Positions 46,975 through 59,800 of a stretch of 64,000 nucleotides of DNA are shown here, piece by piece. The notes under the pieces were generated by a model. The model was not told the DNA's origin. It was given only the letters and a program-made list of their open reading frames with translations, and did not search any database. The translations under genes and the position numbers were made by a program. How positions within the stretch are numbered: the first letter of the stretch is position 1; each line of letters starts with the position of its first letter. Origin of the DNA: Turnera subulata (Eukaryota > Streptophyta > Magnoliopsida > Malpighiales > Passifloraceae); assembly GCA_028386065.3 (NCBI GenBank), contig JAKUCV010007286.1, forward strand, positions 183,259 to 247,258. The letters run 5' to 3'.

Positions 46975-48354
46975 AATTTGTACCACTAGTTTGAACTTTT
47001 GACAAATACATATGTGCTGTCCCCTTATATATATGTTCTTCTCCGGCGGAATCATAAATTTGATTTAGAGTTACTTCAAAAACAAATCTGCCAATAAGTT
47101 TGACGTTGTTGACTTTCGAAAGTCAACCTCCTCATATCTCTTGTGCGATTTGTTTGCAATAAAATTACCATAAAATTTCTCTCCTTTTCAATTCTCAAGA
47201 AGGTGAAAGCATTTGTTCCCTATATTTCGTAAATTTATGTACCATGTAATTAAGAGATACCAACTGGAAAAATAATACTGCCTCATTGCTAAAATAATGA
47301 TGTTTTAGAGAAGTGGTTTTTAGAGAAGGACGTTTAAGAAGTTATGGAAAACAGAATCTATCTATTTTCTAGCTATATATATCATCATCATCATTATTAA
47401 ACAATGGAAAAAGATCTGGAAAATAAAACTCTTACATAGAAACAATTTAATTAAATATTACTTTACTTCCTAAAATTGATTTTAATTATTTTCTTAATCT
47501 ATAAACATTAAGTTTTAATTTTGTTCGGCGTGGAAGGAGTAAAAGCGACTAGAGCTAGTAGGTAAAAAGGATCTGTATAATAAGTATAATACTTACTGAT
47601 TATTAACGTCTAGTAGCATCACACAAACAACAAGAAAATTAGCTAGGCAGGCGAATAAAATAGGGAAATATATATATACATTAATATTCAAAACAATTAG
47701 CTTTTGAATGCGTGCTACATTGACGTCTACAACATTCAACGTTCTATAATTAATTAATTAATAAGGACCCCCCAACATTCAACCTCCATGCCTATTGGTT
47801 TGATGGAGAAGTTAGGCATTCATATATAGCTCGACATTTGAGTGTGTTATTGTAGCTAGATTCTTTCAACTCTTATACTCTGAAAACACAATCTCGAATT
47901 ATTTTTTTTGCCTTCAATTTACCTAAAAGTCCATATTTTTGCCGGGGAGTGCATGTCATGTTATGGGGATCTTGTCAGTGTTAATCAGTTGTTTATTAAC
48001 TATGACCAGCTGCAGCGGCGGATTGAGTTCATTATGAGCCCCATTGTGTACCATGAGGCATATTTATCTGTTTGTGATGTTGGCACTGGCCCCAGATACT
48101 AATAAATTAAACTAGTTCAACTTACATGCAAGTATTGTTATGTGAATTATTGAATTTTGGGATCAAGGACAAAGTGGCAAAGCTCGAATGACAATTGCGA
48201 CATATATCCTTTAACTACCAACATTCATTTATAAGGTATGAATTATCTTGTTGAAAAAACACCTAACCTATACTGACAATTGAGATATATATTATATTGG
48301 GTTCAGAAGAAAATTGGCATATTATATAATCTGTATAGCAGGCTTAACCGTAAA

Positions 48355-48440
<86 letters not shown>

Positions 48441-49741
48441 TGAAATCTGCACATATATAGTTGGAAGTGTAGATTCATGCACCAACAAATTTTGATTTCC
48501 AAACTTTTTGCTTGAACGGCACTTACCTTCATAATCGCAACTAAGCTAGTTATGCAACCATATACGGTTGCAACCACTTTAATTGCTCATAATTGGGCAT
48601 ACGTTGAATCATAAAGAGGAAGGAATTCAAGGTGCATGGCACAACAGCACATTGAGGTATATATACCATGTACTACTACGTATTCTACTTTGTTATAGTA
48701 CTATTTTAATAGTTATTTTTCACTTTGCTATACCTCCGAATCATTGAGGTACTAATATATAATAAATGTTCAATGAGTAACATGCAAAAAGGATAAGTGT
48801 AAAAAGGCATGGTTAATCAAAGCAAATAAACTGAGTGTGAGTGAGTCATGACTTGGAAGATTCGAGTACTAAATGGGTAGCTCTATGAAAGAAGAAATTC
48901 TAAATTGGTAAAGATGGCAATATTAAAATTAGTAGCTAGAAACCAAAGTTAATAGCTTGGTATATTGGCTTTTGGAAAGCGACATCAAGGTTTTATGAAA
49001 ATGGAGGTTTAGCATTGTTCTTCTCCATTGTTCCAATACTCTGACAATACTGGAAAAATTTGTGGTTGGAGTTTTTGTTTTTTTTTGATCTCTTGCGGGC
49101 TGGTATCTTCTTTTGGCTTCTGTCATCCTTGAAGACGTTTTATTTGTTTATTTTGAATTGTATTTAAATACCTTAAAAGACCTTTTGCAGCATAACGAGA
49201 TTACATGCTACATTCGAAATGATTTGCTGCGGAAAGGATCTCTTAGAAAAAAGCAACTAGTCCATCTATTGGGGTTAATAAAAAAATTCGTTTGACTTCT
49301 GCTTTGGATGCGTCGGTCCAATAAAATTTCTGGCCAGAAAATTATGATAATGCTTGATTAAAATATTGATCATACTAAAACAAAATTTATTCATCACTCT
49401 TCAAGTAGCTATAGCATTCAAATGTTAATGTACCGATAAAGTTTTGATATTCCTTCCTATTTCACTTTTGCGGATTAATATGTTTTAAAGAGTAAAACCT
49501 CGCTTGTTTCCGGTAGGAATAGTATTATTTCCCTTGCGGAAATCCGAATTCAATGCATGAAGGCATAATTATATATACTAGACAATATATACTTGACTTA
49601 TATGGTGCCGGTTGTATCATGTATGGATTAATTTTAGGTGAACATGTTTTCATTAGTATTTTTTAATGAGAGAGTACATGTTTTCATTATGAAAATATAA
49701 GAATACAAGATTAAGAAAAAAAAAAAAAAAGATTGAGACCA
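46975..49741. other. AT-rich intergenic DNA
   Basis: No recognisable gene. A frame at 47908-48102 ('FAGECMSCYGDLVSVNQLFI') has some protein-like character but I do not recognise it and it has no visible exon partners. An (AT)n tract lies at 48356-48436. Confidence 0.5.
48356..48436. repeat. (AT)n microsatellite, about 81 bp
   Basis: Uninterrupted alternating T and A for about 40 units. Such tracts are highly length-variable and can form cruciforms. Apparent Tyr-Ile repeat proteins on both strands come from this tract and are not real. Confidence 0.97.
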
Positions 49742-49757
49742 TGCGATGTCCCATGTT

Positions 49758-50227
49758 TTTTTTTTTTGGTAATAATATGGCCCTAAGCCCTTACAACACT
49801 ACAATTATAGTAGATATTCTCGAACTAGTCTATCCTGGGCAATGCCCATTACATCAAGCTTTAAATTGTCTCTAATACAAACCGGAGCACAATCAAAATG
49901 GACACTACGAAATTCCAACGAGCAACCGAGGTTAGCCAATTTATCAGCACAACCATTGGCTTCTCGGTAAATATGAGAAATCTGGATCATCCACGACTTG
50001 TTGAGGAGGGACGAAATCTTGCTCAGTAGAGTAAGATTGCCATCCCTCGGGGGTTCTGCACCCATGAGTAGTTGCTGGACTGGTTTAGAATCAACCTCCA
50101 ATTGCACTGTAGTCGCACCTTTCTCCCAGGCCAATTCCAAGCCAAGGAGCACAGCCCATAACTCAGCCTTAAGGGCTGAGCATACACCCACATGAGAGGC
50201 AAACCCACATATGAATTTACCACATTC
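49758..50227 (-). mobile_element. 5'-truncated LINE with 16-bp target duplication
   Basis: On the minus strand it carries the RNase H end of a plant LINE ORF2, including 'ALKAELWAVLLGLELAWEKG', 'VQLEVDSKPVQQLL' and 'ISHIYREANGCADKLANLG', ending in a stop near 49805. A 3' tail and a poly(A) run follow (T's from 49758). The 16-bp direct repeat TGCGATGTCCCATGTT lies at 49742-49757 and 50228-50243. The length of about 470 bp shows strong 5' truncation, typical of target-primed reverse transcription. The reading frame is nearly intact, so the insertion is fairly young. Confidence 0.92.
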
Positions 50228-50243
50228 TGCGATGTCCCATGTT

Positions 50244-52766
50244 ACTGTTCATATACTTGATCATAGAATCCTACAGTTGGGAATCAATTACTGGTAATAA
50301 TGTCAAAACACTTGAAAAGAACAGAGCCACTAGACAACAACTTCTTGGTCTTTGTTCCTTAAACTTACAAAGGAGTCGCCGCCAACCTCTGCTGTCTTTT
50401 GGTATTTTAGTGGTCACCGGGGTAAAGAAAATGTGCAATATTTATGCTTATGGTCTATTCAGAAGTGGGTAGGATGTCCTTTTGTTGTATAAATAAACTT
50501 AATTTCACAAAAAACTGTTCAGCTGATCATGATCTCAGCCAAGCTAGAGCTGCAGCCTTGAAAAAAGAACGACTTACAGGAAAGGCTGCAGATTCTAGTG
50601 GTACCCTCAACTTGCATCTCTAATCGAGACAATCAGAATAGGACAAAGCTGCTAATAGATGATTTTTCTTAAATAGCTGCTTGGATATACCTTTCATAGA
50701 TGATGTAATTCCTCTACCCACCTACTACTTCCACTAAATTGATTTGCCCGTTGCCAGTATTTTACTGTGAAATTTCTTGAGGATCTGTGAAGACCAACAA
50801 TTTGATGATAAGATAGTGGTGGAGCTATCCTGCATTTTTCTGGTGTTGGAGTTTTTGTTTTATTATTATTTGAACGGAAAAAAAGATATTAACATCCCAA
50901 CTCACACCAATAAGTTTACCAAAACCATTAGACGGGCCAGATGAGTAAAATTTGAAGGCAAATAGTCTAAGTAAGGCCCTATTCTTTTCGAGGACCAAAA
51001 AACTATAACTCAAACCTATCGGATCAGTAGTATTAATGGTTTCTTTTCTAAACCAAAATCGGGTATCACAGATCTTGGCTACAATAGATTTTCTTTTTTC
51101 TCCACATTGGAAAGGAGGGGATGCATTTTGCTTGAAAAGTGGCGAACGAATAGCCGTATTAGGACCTGAATAGACAGAAATCCCTCCAAGAAAATAGACC
51201 ATTCCTATAATAGACACTTGCAAGGGAAAGGAAAAAAAAAAATACAAGAAAAAACAATTCAGTTCATATAAAAAGGACAGAGTCCATACTACAGTAACTG
51301 TTCAGAATCAGATATAGTCACCATACTTGAGATAAAAGATAAGACTTGTAAAGCATTTTAGTTTCCAAATAGAAAGTTGTCCAAAAATTCCCAGATGTAT
51401 GCAATGACAACAATTATCAGTTCACAAATAACTAAACTTTAGGCTTTTATCCACAGTAAAAGGGGATAAGACTACCGGTTGCTATTCTTTAAACCACCTG
51501 GTGGGTGGCTACAGAGGGATCATTCATCTTCTCAGAACAAAGAATATTGAAGTCAAGCTTAGAGATCACAGCTTGTGCAACATTGATGCTCCAAATCCTA
51601 GTCCACACATAGAATGGAACTGATAAATGTAAGCACCCCACATCCTGTTAAAAAAACATTGTTTGTAAGAAAGGTAATTTTCTCTAGCCTTTTGATATTT
51701 TTTTTAATGTTTTTAATCTGTTGCTTGTTCAATTATTCTGCATTTTTTCTGTGTTTTGAAATAGATTGCTCTGCTTCTTTTTCCTTTTTGTGGGTGTTTT
51801 TGGATCAGAGAAGAACATAGTTAATTGTGACTGCTTAGATTTGAGACCTCAATCAATCATAATCCCAACTCCAAAATTTACTTTGATGAGTTTTGGAATA
51901 GATTTTAAAGGTCAGTGTCACTAAAATTGAAACCTTAATGCATATGGGCCGGGCTGTGCGGTGCGTTTTCAGCCCATGAGCTGGTTGCTGCTAACTATAA
52001 CTGCAACCACTGTTGCTCTTGGCGCCAAATATTTCTTCCTGCAACTATAAATTTTAAGCTTATGCATGCCCATTTCTCTTGTTTAGTTCTGTGCTTAATT
52101 TGTTCTTCTCTACACTCTTCAACAACTGCATTAGTAGATTGTTTCCTGCTTCACTTTCGTCGCTATCAGTTTCATTGTTTCTTTTATATACCAACAACAA
52201 TAGAAGTTACTCTTGATCAAAAAAAAAAAAAAGATGTTACCGGGGAAATTTTTTTATCTACACTCAGGCTCATCCTCCTCTGTTCTCAGGGCTGTACTAC
52301 TACCACCCAGGGAAATCAGGATGATGTGAGGATGGAAGACATTAAAGCTGTTGAATCTCCTGGGTTCGTTTTTATATGTGGTGTACTTCAAACCCCAGTT
52401 TCTTTATCATTAGTTTTCAGGTTGCTTGATTAGTTTTAATCTTGTTTTTTTCTTTACGAAAATTATATTCTTATGTGTTTTTAGCAAACCTCTATCTAAC
52501 TAGACATGCATTTTTACCTTTTTATCTACCTAACACCTAATTGTATACACATTTTTTATCACAGAAATATGTCATACCAGTTAAATTTTTTGGATGTTTA
52601 AAATACTAATAGCTCATAAAATTATTAATAAAATTAATATAGTAAAAAATATGTATTTGGAATGATTGGTTTTGGAAGATTATTGTTTTTATATTAAAAC
52701 TATTATTTGAAAATTTCAACTATATATGCAAAGTGTGAATGTATTTAAAATTAATGTTTAAATCTG
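50244..52766. other. Intergenic DNA before the tRNA gene
   Basis: No gene is supported. A minus-strand frame at 50825-51247 ('IVAKICDTRFWFRKE', 'NGFGKLIGVSWDVNIFF') looks partly protein-like but is not recognised. A plus-strand frame near 52280-52365 ('QGNQDDVRMEDIKAVESPG'), preceded by 'ttctcag', could be an upstream exon of the NASP-like gene at 53099, but that is only a guess. Confidence 0.4.
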
Positions 52767-52771
52767 AAAAA
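52767..52771 (-). terminator. Pol III terminator of tRNA-Phe
   Basis: Five T's on the minus strand, ten bases past the 3' end of the tRNA, fit a Pol III stop signal. Confidence 0.7.
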
Positions 52772-52780
52772 TGCAAATTT

Positions 52781-52805
52781 TGCGGTGAGCGTGGATCGAA
52801 CACGC

Positions 52806-52848
<43 letters not shown>

Positions 52849-52853
52849 CCCGC
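52781..52853 (-). tRNA. tRNA-Phe (anticodon GAA)
   Basis: Seventy-three bases on the minus strand begin GCGGGGATAGCTCAGTTGGG and end CACGCTCACCGCA. The cloverleaf is complete: 7-bp acceptor stem, D arm with GTTGGG, anticodon loop CTGAAGA with anticodon GAA, and T loop GTTCGATC. No intron and no encoded CCA, as for a nuclear plant gene. It is identical, as far as I can recall, to the standard plant cytosolic tRNA-Phe. A TTTTT run on the minus strand follows ten bases after the end. Confidence 0.97.
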
Positions 52854-53098
52854 TTGATATTATTATAAACTTATGATTTAATAATTGTCTCAATGTTTGA
52901 CAAGAGGTGTAGGAAAAGTAGATATACTGGTTTTGAATGACATTAAAATTTTTGCACCCCACTACTTTCATCTTAACTTATTATTTGTTGTTTCTTAAAA
53001 ATCTTGCAGCTTTGTCATAAAAAAAGAATATATCTTTTCTATTTTCAATTAACGACTCTTAATTTTTGTGCAATATTTCTTATTCGTTACTTATGCAG

Positions 53099-54294
53099 CT
53101 CTGATTTGCAAGAACATGTTAAGAATGCTCTTTTGATTCTGAACGAAGCCTCGGCTCCAAAAAATGATCCAATGTCTATTGTACGCAAGGAAGCTGAATA
53201 CTATGAGGATTTGATTGTTGATGGATCTCATGTTGCTGCCAAACCCTTTGGTAGTTGATGTTCTGTGTTCTTCATAATTATAGGAACTGCCAGACGCAAT
53301 TTTTACTGATTTGCTATGTTGTTCACAGTTTTATTTGTCTAATTGATATTCCTTAGAAAAACTGTATCTGTCATTACTGATTTATAAGGCTTCAAATTTC
53401 ACTCATTGCAACAGATGGTAAGAAACAGGATGCTTCAAACTATTATGAAGAAGCTCGGAAAGAATTGAAGAGTGCATGGTCATTCGTGGAAAAGCTGCAG
53501 CAACACTCTATTGAGAAAGTGAACATCTTGTCTGCAGTAGGAGAGACATACTTTAGGGGAGGTACTTGTTTCTTCTTACATTAGGAAGTGGTTAGAGTGG
53601 AATACAAGAGGAATCCTTTACTTGTTGACCAATAGCATTATAAACTTCGCATGTCTTTCTTATTGTGCAGGAGATTATGAAAGTGCTCAGAATTATTATG
53701 ATCGTGCACTGCGCTCCATGGAGAAGTTGGCTGCTAGAGATAATACACGCGTTGCGGATCTGTATCCCATAGTTGAGTTTAGTGTAGGATCTTACGGTGC
53801 ATAAAATACCTCATTGCAATACTCACCTCTTTCATGTTTTCATTAAATACTAAATGCCGTTTCTGATTTTGTTCACATCCTTACATGACAAACTTCAGAA
53901 ATATAAAGAAATGCATCTGTCTCCAAGGTGTAGGTAAGCCCAATGAAGCTATTGTATCCTGTAACGAAGCTATATCAATTTACCAAGCTAGTCTGAAACA
54001 ACTGATAGTAGAAACCAAGGATAGCTCCCCTGCCGCAAACGATCCTTCAATTCAGAAAAAGAGACTCGAAAAGAAAAGAATGACCAAAATTCTAAGTGAC
54101 CTGGTATTCAAGGTAAGTTCTGCGAAGATATGCTTAATTTAGATCCGTGAAGAAAAGCTTTCAAAATGGCATCTGGAGGTATAATCTTTGTGGGTATTTC
54201 TCACCAGCTTGATGACTTGAGGGGTGTTGAACGAAAGAGCCCATTCCAAACATATCTCAAGGAAGAGATCCAAGGATCCCCCAAGAGAAAATAA
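53099..54294 (+). pseudogene. NASP-like (SHNi-TPR) gene remnant, copy 1
   Basis: Exon-like segments with good splice sites can be followed. 53099-53250 gives 'LQEHVKNALLILNEAS...'. About 53416-53560 gives 'LKSAWSFVEKLQQHSIEKVN'. About 53671-53804 gives 'GDYESAQNYYDRALRSMEKL' and ends in a stop. About 53929-54111 gives 'GKPNEAIVSCNEAISIYQAS'. About 54209-54294 gives 'LDDLRGVERKSPFQ' and ends in a stop. The spacing of helical repeats and the later acidic helix resemble the SHNi-TPR domain of NASP/Sim3 histone chaperones, but motifs are weak and another TPR protein is possible. A 5' exon with a start codon is not identified and the third segment runs into a stop, so I treat it as a remnant; it could still be a functional gene with a different splice pattern. 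Confidence 0.45.
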
Positions 54295-55436
54295 GATGAA
54301 TTACACATCCTAGGGCTTTGTGACAAAGATTCCATTGGACATATAATTCTTGAAGTGTGAATATTTACTATATAGGCTATGCAAGATGCTTCTTTTCTTG
54401 AAAGTCAATGAAAGCTTCAGAGCTCTCATGTATCATTAGTCCAAAGTCCAAACTCTAAACGACAAAAAGAAATTAATCCATACTCTAACAGTTCATGAAC
54501 AACAGAAGGCAGAATGTTCCCTCAGCAAAACTAAAAAAAGATGTACAATGGAACAATCTATTTAGCATCAAATGAACAACAGAAGGCAGTGGCAATAGAA
54601 CTCCGACCTGTCTATCCCGAAGGGAGTAAATGCACAGATTGGTTCATTTCAGTCTACCATGTCCTCTTGATATTTTTCTCCTTGTTCAAACTATATGTGG
54701 AGAGTTAAGACCTTGCTCGTTTTTTCCTGGGAGCTTGGTTTTAGAAGAATAGTAGTTGAAGTGGACTCCCCTGGTGGAGATGCTTGTTAATGACGACGAG
54801 GGCCAGGAATTTTAGCCTACGCTGGCCTATGGCAATAAAGCTATTTTGAATCGTGATTGGGCAGTTAATTGAACACATATATAGGGAGGCTAATCACTGC
54901 GCCATTGCCTAAATTGGCGTTTTCTTTTGACAGGGGAATCACCATTTTACAGGTTCCTCCTGAAAGTATTTTGACACAGCTACATGTAGATATACATGGG
55001 AATTATGCCCCCAGACTCTTTTGATGTACATATTTTGTGAATGAAAGCCTGCGCTGCATAATCTTTACTCCCAAAAAAAAAATGATGTCCAAGGAAGAAT
55101 GTTCCCTCGCTATGTCTAAAAGTACTCGAACTTTTGCTACTTCTCAGTCTCTTCAAAAGAAATAGATAATGCAATGAATCTATACAAGCAGTTGAAATAC
55201 TGTAAGTCTGTAACAAGGATATCAAATGGGCGTACAATTTCATTTAATATTTACAATCGAACAGACCATATGCAAGGCAAACATCTTTACCCTCAAGTTA
55301 GCATCCTGCATCATTAACCCATCAAGGCACCATGGATGCCAAATATATGCATACCCACAACCATATTACTTCACACTAAAAAAAACACAGCATTACTAGC
55401 TAATTATACATATGTTTTCTAGTATATATAGTATAT
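54295..55436. other. Spacer between convergent genes with a LINE fragment
   Basis: About 54690-54930 (plus strand) resembles the RNase H end of a LINE ('RRIVVEVDSPGGDA', 'HIYREANHCA') with stops. The flanking parts correspond to the spacer of the second unit: 54300-54475 matches 58625-58800, and 54945-55436 matches 59810-60369. The spacer centre differs between units. Confidence 0.6.
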
Positions 55437-56748
55437 TTAATTAGCCTGCGAGGGGTTGAGAATCTGACCAATGAAAAGCACAACTCCAGTCATGTCTTCT
55501 CTAATCAGGAACAGGAATGGGTGGTCAGCAACAAAATCTATCCCATGGTCAAGAACTGCACTCTTGAATAGTATAACACCAGCTGAAACAGCAGCAGCTT
55601 CTGTGCCTTCTTCATTAACTTCAATGAAGGACTTGTGGTATATGCTAGAAACCTGCAGGTTCCGGCTCAAAGAAGAATCCACCATCTCTGTCAGATCTCC
55701 TTCACCAGAGAAAGGAAGCACCAATCCTAATTCTTGCAGAGCTTTTGAAGCCTCAAAACCAAAAGAAACCTTAAACTTTGGAATCTGAAAGTGACCCACT
55801 TTCACTTGCCGCCGTGGAAGGTGGGTATCTATGAACCCTGACTGAGAAGAACCCACCTTTTCCACCAAAGCTGGCAGTCCATCCCTTGCATCGGGAAGGA
55901 ACAAGTACATGGAGAACTCGCGTTTATCGTTTCTTTTCCAGTTGATACTAAAGAATCGACGTTTATCTTGACGTCCTTGCTTATAAGGAAGCCTTAGAAC
56001 CTTGAAACCATCAAACGCAGAGACAAACTGCTTCTCCTTGCTAGCCATAAAAGGAACAGCAACTGAGCTCCCATTCAAAAGATAAAAGTCACCATCTCTT
56101 GTAGTTTTGACATCAAATTTCTCATTCCAAGCTCCTTTGAAATACAGAGCATTTGCAAGGATGAGCCTTGTCGTGGCATCTACTGATCCGGAGGGAAGAA
56201 CTTCCTTGATTAAGCCATTGGTTTCCTTTGCAGCCCAGGAATTTACTTCGTTAGCCGCTTCAACAGCCTTTATCACCATCATAATTAAGTCAAATATATT
56301 AGGATTGATTAACGCTCCTAATGGGTATATTTCGTAAAAGAAGAAAAGAACCCACCTTTGTTTGAAAATCAACATGGGTAGTTGCAGCCCTGTACGAATT
56401 GCTCGCTACCTGTTTGAAACTACGTTTCAAAGAGAGGGACTTGTCAACCCAGACGCCATTGGCGAAAGCCAGTCGCGGCCCGCCACTGGTGCTGCCGTCG
56501 GCGAAACCCACCTTGACGAGCTCCGAGTAGAAGGAGGTGAGGTGGCGGGTGGACTTGGACTTGAGGAAGGAGAGCAATTGGTCGTGCGTGGCACCCTTTG
56601 ACCCGGCGGCGATCAGGCTGAGCACCACCTGGATGGACACCGGCGAGAAGACCAAGTTGGAGTTGTTGGATTCGGTTAAGAGTACGTGCTTCGCGAGGGA
56701 CAAAGCGACGTCGGTTTGAGCCCTCCGGGTAGATGCTTGTAGGTCCAT
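55437..56748 (-). CDS. Serpin A (Serpin-ZX type), predicted P1 Lys
   Basis: Serpins trap serine or cysteine proteases by a suicide mechanism; plant ZX serpins act in the cytosol. Two exons, 56748-56356 and 56267-55437, join in frame at 'VDFQTK|AVEAAN', giving 407 residues and no signal peptide, as in plant serpins. Visible motifs include '[20 protein letters not shown]', '[16 protein letters not shown]', the hinge '[13 protein letters not shown]' and '[20 protein letters not shown]'. The small-residue hinge is intact, so it should be inhibitory. By alignment with AtSerpin1, P1 falls on Lys in '[11 protein letters not shown]' (codon 55563-55565). About 15 extra residues ('[15 protein letters not shown]') lie between strands s2B and s3B. 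The promoter region matches that of serpin B. Confidence 0.93.
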
Positions 56749-56848
56749 TATCGTGTGGAGTTTTGGGTTTGTTTCGGTATGGTTGTTGGGTTTCAGCTGT
56801 GATACTTTACGGAGAGGGAATTTGTAGCGGGAAGGAAATGGAGCCCTA

Positions 56849-56858
56849 TATTTATATA
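56849..56858 (-). promoter_or_regulatory. Candidate TATA box of serpin A
   Basis: TATATAAATA on the minus strand, about 100 bp upstream of the ATG, conserved at the same place in serpin B (61820-61829). Confidence 0.5.
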
Positions 56859-57378
56859 TTTTGAAAAGTCAATAATTCAACAAACGTTATTGCTTTATGG
56901 CGGGAGAGGAACACGTGTGTTTGAACTACTTGATTTTGTAATAATTAAATTGGCACTTTATTTGGCAACTTTTGCTAATGTTTTGGGAACCGATTCCACC
57001 GTGCGTCGATGTAACGCTGCTAGGTATGGCACCGTCGAGATGAAGATAAATAAATAAAAAAAAAATGTAGACATGTGAAGTTGGTTTTGTTTTTTAAAAA
57101 TTCGATAAAAACCTAAAACATGAAATCCTCCATCTTAATAATTGTTGTGTTTGGTAAAACTTGTAGAGAAAATTGCTTTGCATGTAGATACTCTGGTTTG
57201 AATGGGATCAAAATTTTGCATCCGCCACTAATTTCATGATAAGTTAGTTACTGGTTGTTGTTTCTTTTTAATTTTTTACAGCTTTGTCCTTCAAAAAGAA
57301 TATATATTCTCAATTTTTCAATCAAATGACTCTTAATTTTTCACCAAAATTTCTTATTCTTATTCTTTCTTTACGTAG

Positions 57379-58621
57379 CTCTGATTTGCAAGAACAAGTT
57401 AAGAATGCTCTTCTAATTCTGAATGAAGCCTCGGCTCCAAAACATGATCCAATGTCTATTGTACGCAAGGATGAGGAATACCATGATTGTTGTTGGATCT
57501 CACGCTGCTGCCGAGCCCATTGGTAGTTAATGTTTTATATTCCTCATAATAATAGGAACTGCCAGATGTAAGTTTATTGATTTCCTAAGTTGGTCACAAT
57601 CTTCTTTGTCTAGTTGATCTTCCATAAAGAAGCTGTCAATTAAAGTTTATGGTTAGATAAACTTTATCTATCGTTAGTGATTTATAAGTCTAAAAAATTT
57701 CGCTCATTGCAACAGATGGTAAGAAGCAGGATGCTTCAAACTATTATGAAGAAGCTCGGAAAGAATTGAAGAGTGCGTGGTCATTTGTGGAAAAGCTACA
57801 GCAACACTCTATCGAGAAAGTGAGCATCTTGTCTGCAGTAGGAGAGACAAATTTCTATCGAGAAAGTGAACATCTTGTCTGCAGTAGGAGAGACAAATTT
57901 TTGGGGGTTCTTGTTTCTTCTTACATCAAGAACTAGTTAGAGTGGAATACAAGAGGAATCCACTTGTTGACCAATTGCATGTCTTTCTTATTGTGCAGGA
58001 GATTATGAAAGTGCTCAGAATTACTATGATCGTGCATTACGCTCTATGGAGAAGTTTGGCTGCTAGCTAGAGATAATGCACGCGTTGCAGATCTGTATCC
58101 GTGTAGTTGGGTTTGGTGTAGGATCTTGTGGTGCATAAAATACTTAATTGCAATACTCACCTCTTTCCATTTTGTCATTATAAATACTGAATCCCGTTTG
58201 CTTTCTGATTTTGTTCACATCCTTACAATGACAACTTCAGAAATATAAAGAAATGCATCTGTCTCCAAGGTGTAGGTAAGCCCAATGAAGCTACGAAGCT
58301 ATATTAATTTACCAAGCTAGTCTGAAACAACTGATAGTTGAAACCAAGGAGCTCCCCTGCCACAAATGATCCTTCCGTTTTAGAAAAAGAGTCTCGAAAA
58401 GAAAAGAATGGCCAAAATTCTACGTGACCTGGTATTCATGGTAAGTTCTGTGAAGATATGCTTAATTTATATCCGTGATGAAATTCTTTCAAAATGGCAT
58501 CTGGAGGTATAATCTTTCTGGGTATTTCTCCCCAGCTGGATGACTTGAGGGGTGTTGAACGAAAGAGCCCATTCCAAACATATCTCAAGGAAGAGATCCA
58601 AGGATCCCCAAAGAGAAAATA
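57379..58621 (+). pseudogene. NASP-like gene remnant, copy 2 (more decayed)
   Basis: Each segment of copy 1 has a counterpart, but with frame breaks. The first segment has a deletion near 57478-57520. The second has a 46-bp tandem duplication (57810-57855 and 57856-57901, starting 'tatcgagaaagtga'). The third has an extra base and 'gctagctag' (near 58065). The fourth lost bases near 58300 and 58350. The last segment ('LDDLRGVERKSPFQ', about 58535-58621) is preserved. It cannot encode a full protein. Confidence 0.7.
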
Positions 58622-58799
58622 AGACGAATTACACATCCTAGGGCTTTGTGACAACGATTCCATTGGACATATAATTTCTTGAAGTGTGAATATTTACTAT
58701 ATAGGCTATGCAAGATGTTTCTTTTCTTGAAAGTCAACGAAAGCTTCAGAGCTTACATGTATCATCAGTCCAAAGTCCAAACTCTAAAGGACAAAAAAA

Positions 58800-59800
58800 A
58801 AATTAATACACACTCTTTTTTTTGTTTTTTTCGAATGGCTGAAAAAATTTTATTGATAAGGAATTGAGAAGCACATTACAAATAGTATTCAAAACCATGC
58901 TACAAGATCATAGTCTCTAGAAACACCAATTTCGCAAACTCATCAGCAACAAAATTTTGAGCTTTTAACAGAATGTGAAAAGGTAGCTTTTGGAAAAGCA
59001 TTTGAAAGATTGCTCATCTTGTTAAGGAGTGAGTTGAGATGTCAGGGAATTGAGGACCCAAGAAACTACCATAGAAGAGTCCAATTCAAAGATGATGTCA
59101 ATGTTGGATGGATTGAATTTTTCTTGGGTGATCCTCATTGCTTTGTGAGAGCCAAGAGTTTGGTGTATTGACAGATTTAGTACCAATGTTGCAGGAGAAA
59201 ATACAAACAAATTGTCTCTGAGGGGGAATTCGATGAGACCATTAGACAAGATGAAGAGCTTGAAGGCAGTCATGTGTTTTGGTTAAAGAACAGCAACATT
59301 TTCTATCATCGGATGAGATGATTTCGTTAGAGTCATCTATGACAAGGCAGGGGGTTTAGAGGGAAGATGTAAGAGTGGAGAGGTCGGTCCACAAAAGGAG
59401 TTTTTCTTGTGTGCCATTTGGTCCGTATGTATTGATTATGGCGCAGGAGAAATTTGAGTGTGGAAGATCCTTTAATGCAGATCTAGGATTTCTCGTTAGA
59501 GGCATCATGACATGAGAAAAGATCTGAATTCCAAGGAGGTAGGAGGCCACCTAGAGTTTGAAGCCACAAGACAAGCTTGGTGAGGTTAACAGGGGGGTCA
59601 AGGATTTTTGATTCTTGGATGTAGAAGAAAATCGAGGAATGATAATGGATGAGTTTTGAGACAGTGCGTTTCCTGGAAGAGGAATTTACTCCTCTGTTAA
59701 ATGGACATTTGGAGTTTTGGACGGGAAGGGGGTAGCAGGGGTTATGTTTTGGCTTAAAAAGAAAATCCTCTTTAGGAATTCCTTCGGTGAGGTTAAGAAC
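58800..59800 (-). mobile_element. Internally deleted LINE in the spacer of unit 2
   Basis: The minus strand contains an endonuclease-like piece ('FSCAIINTYGPNG', near 59450) and, nearer the 3' end, an RNase H-like piece ('IDIIFELDSSMVVSWVL', 'DEFAKLVFLETMIL'). The tail is AT-rich with T-runs at 58814-58831 on the plus strand. The reverse-transcriptase middle is missing and frames are broken. It takes the place of 54475-54945 of unit 1. Confidence 0.7.

Noticed and set aside
48280..48577. Tyr-Ile repeat proteins on both strands
   Set aside because: They are translations of the (AT)n tract and have no gene context.
50825..51247. 140-residue minus-strand frame
   Set aside because: No motif recognised; Phe/Ser-rich composition and lack of neighbours do not support a gene. 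A retroelement leader is possible but unproven.
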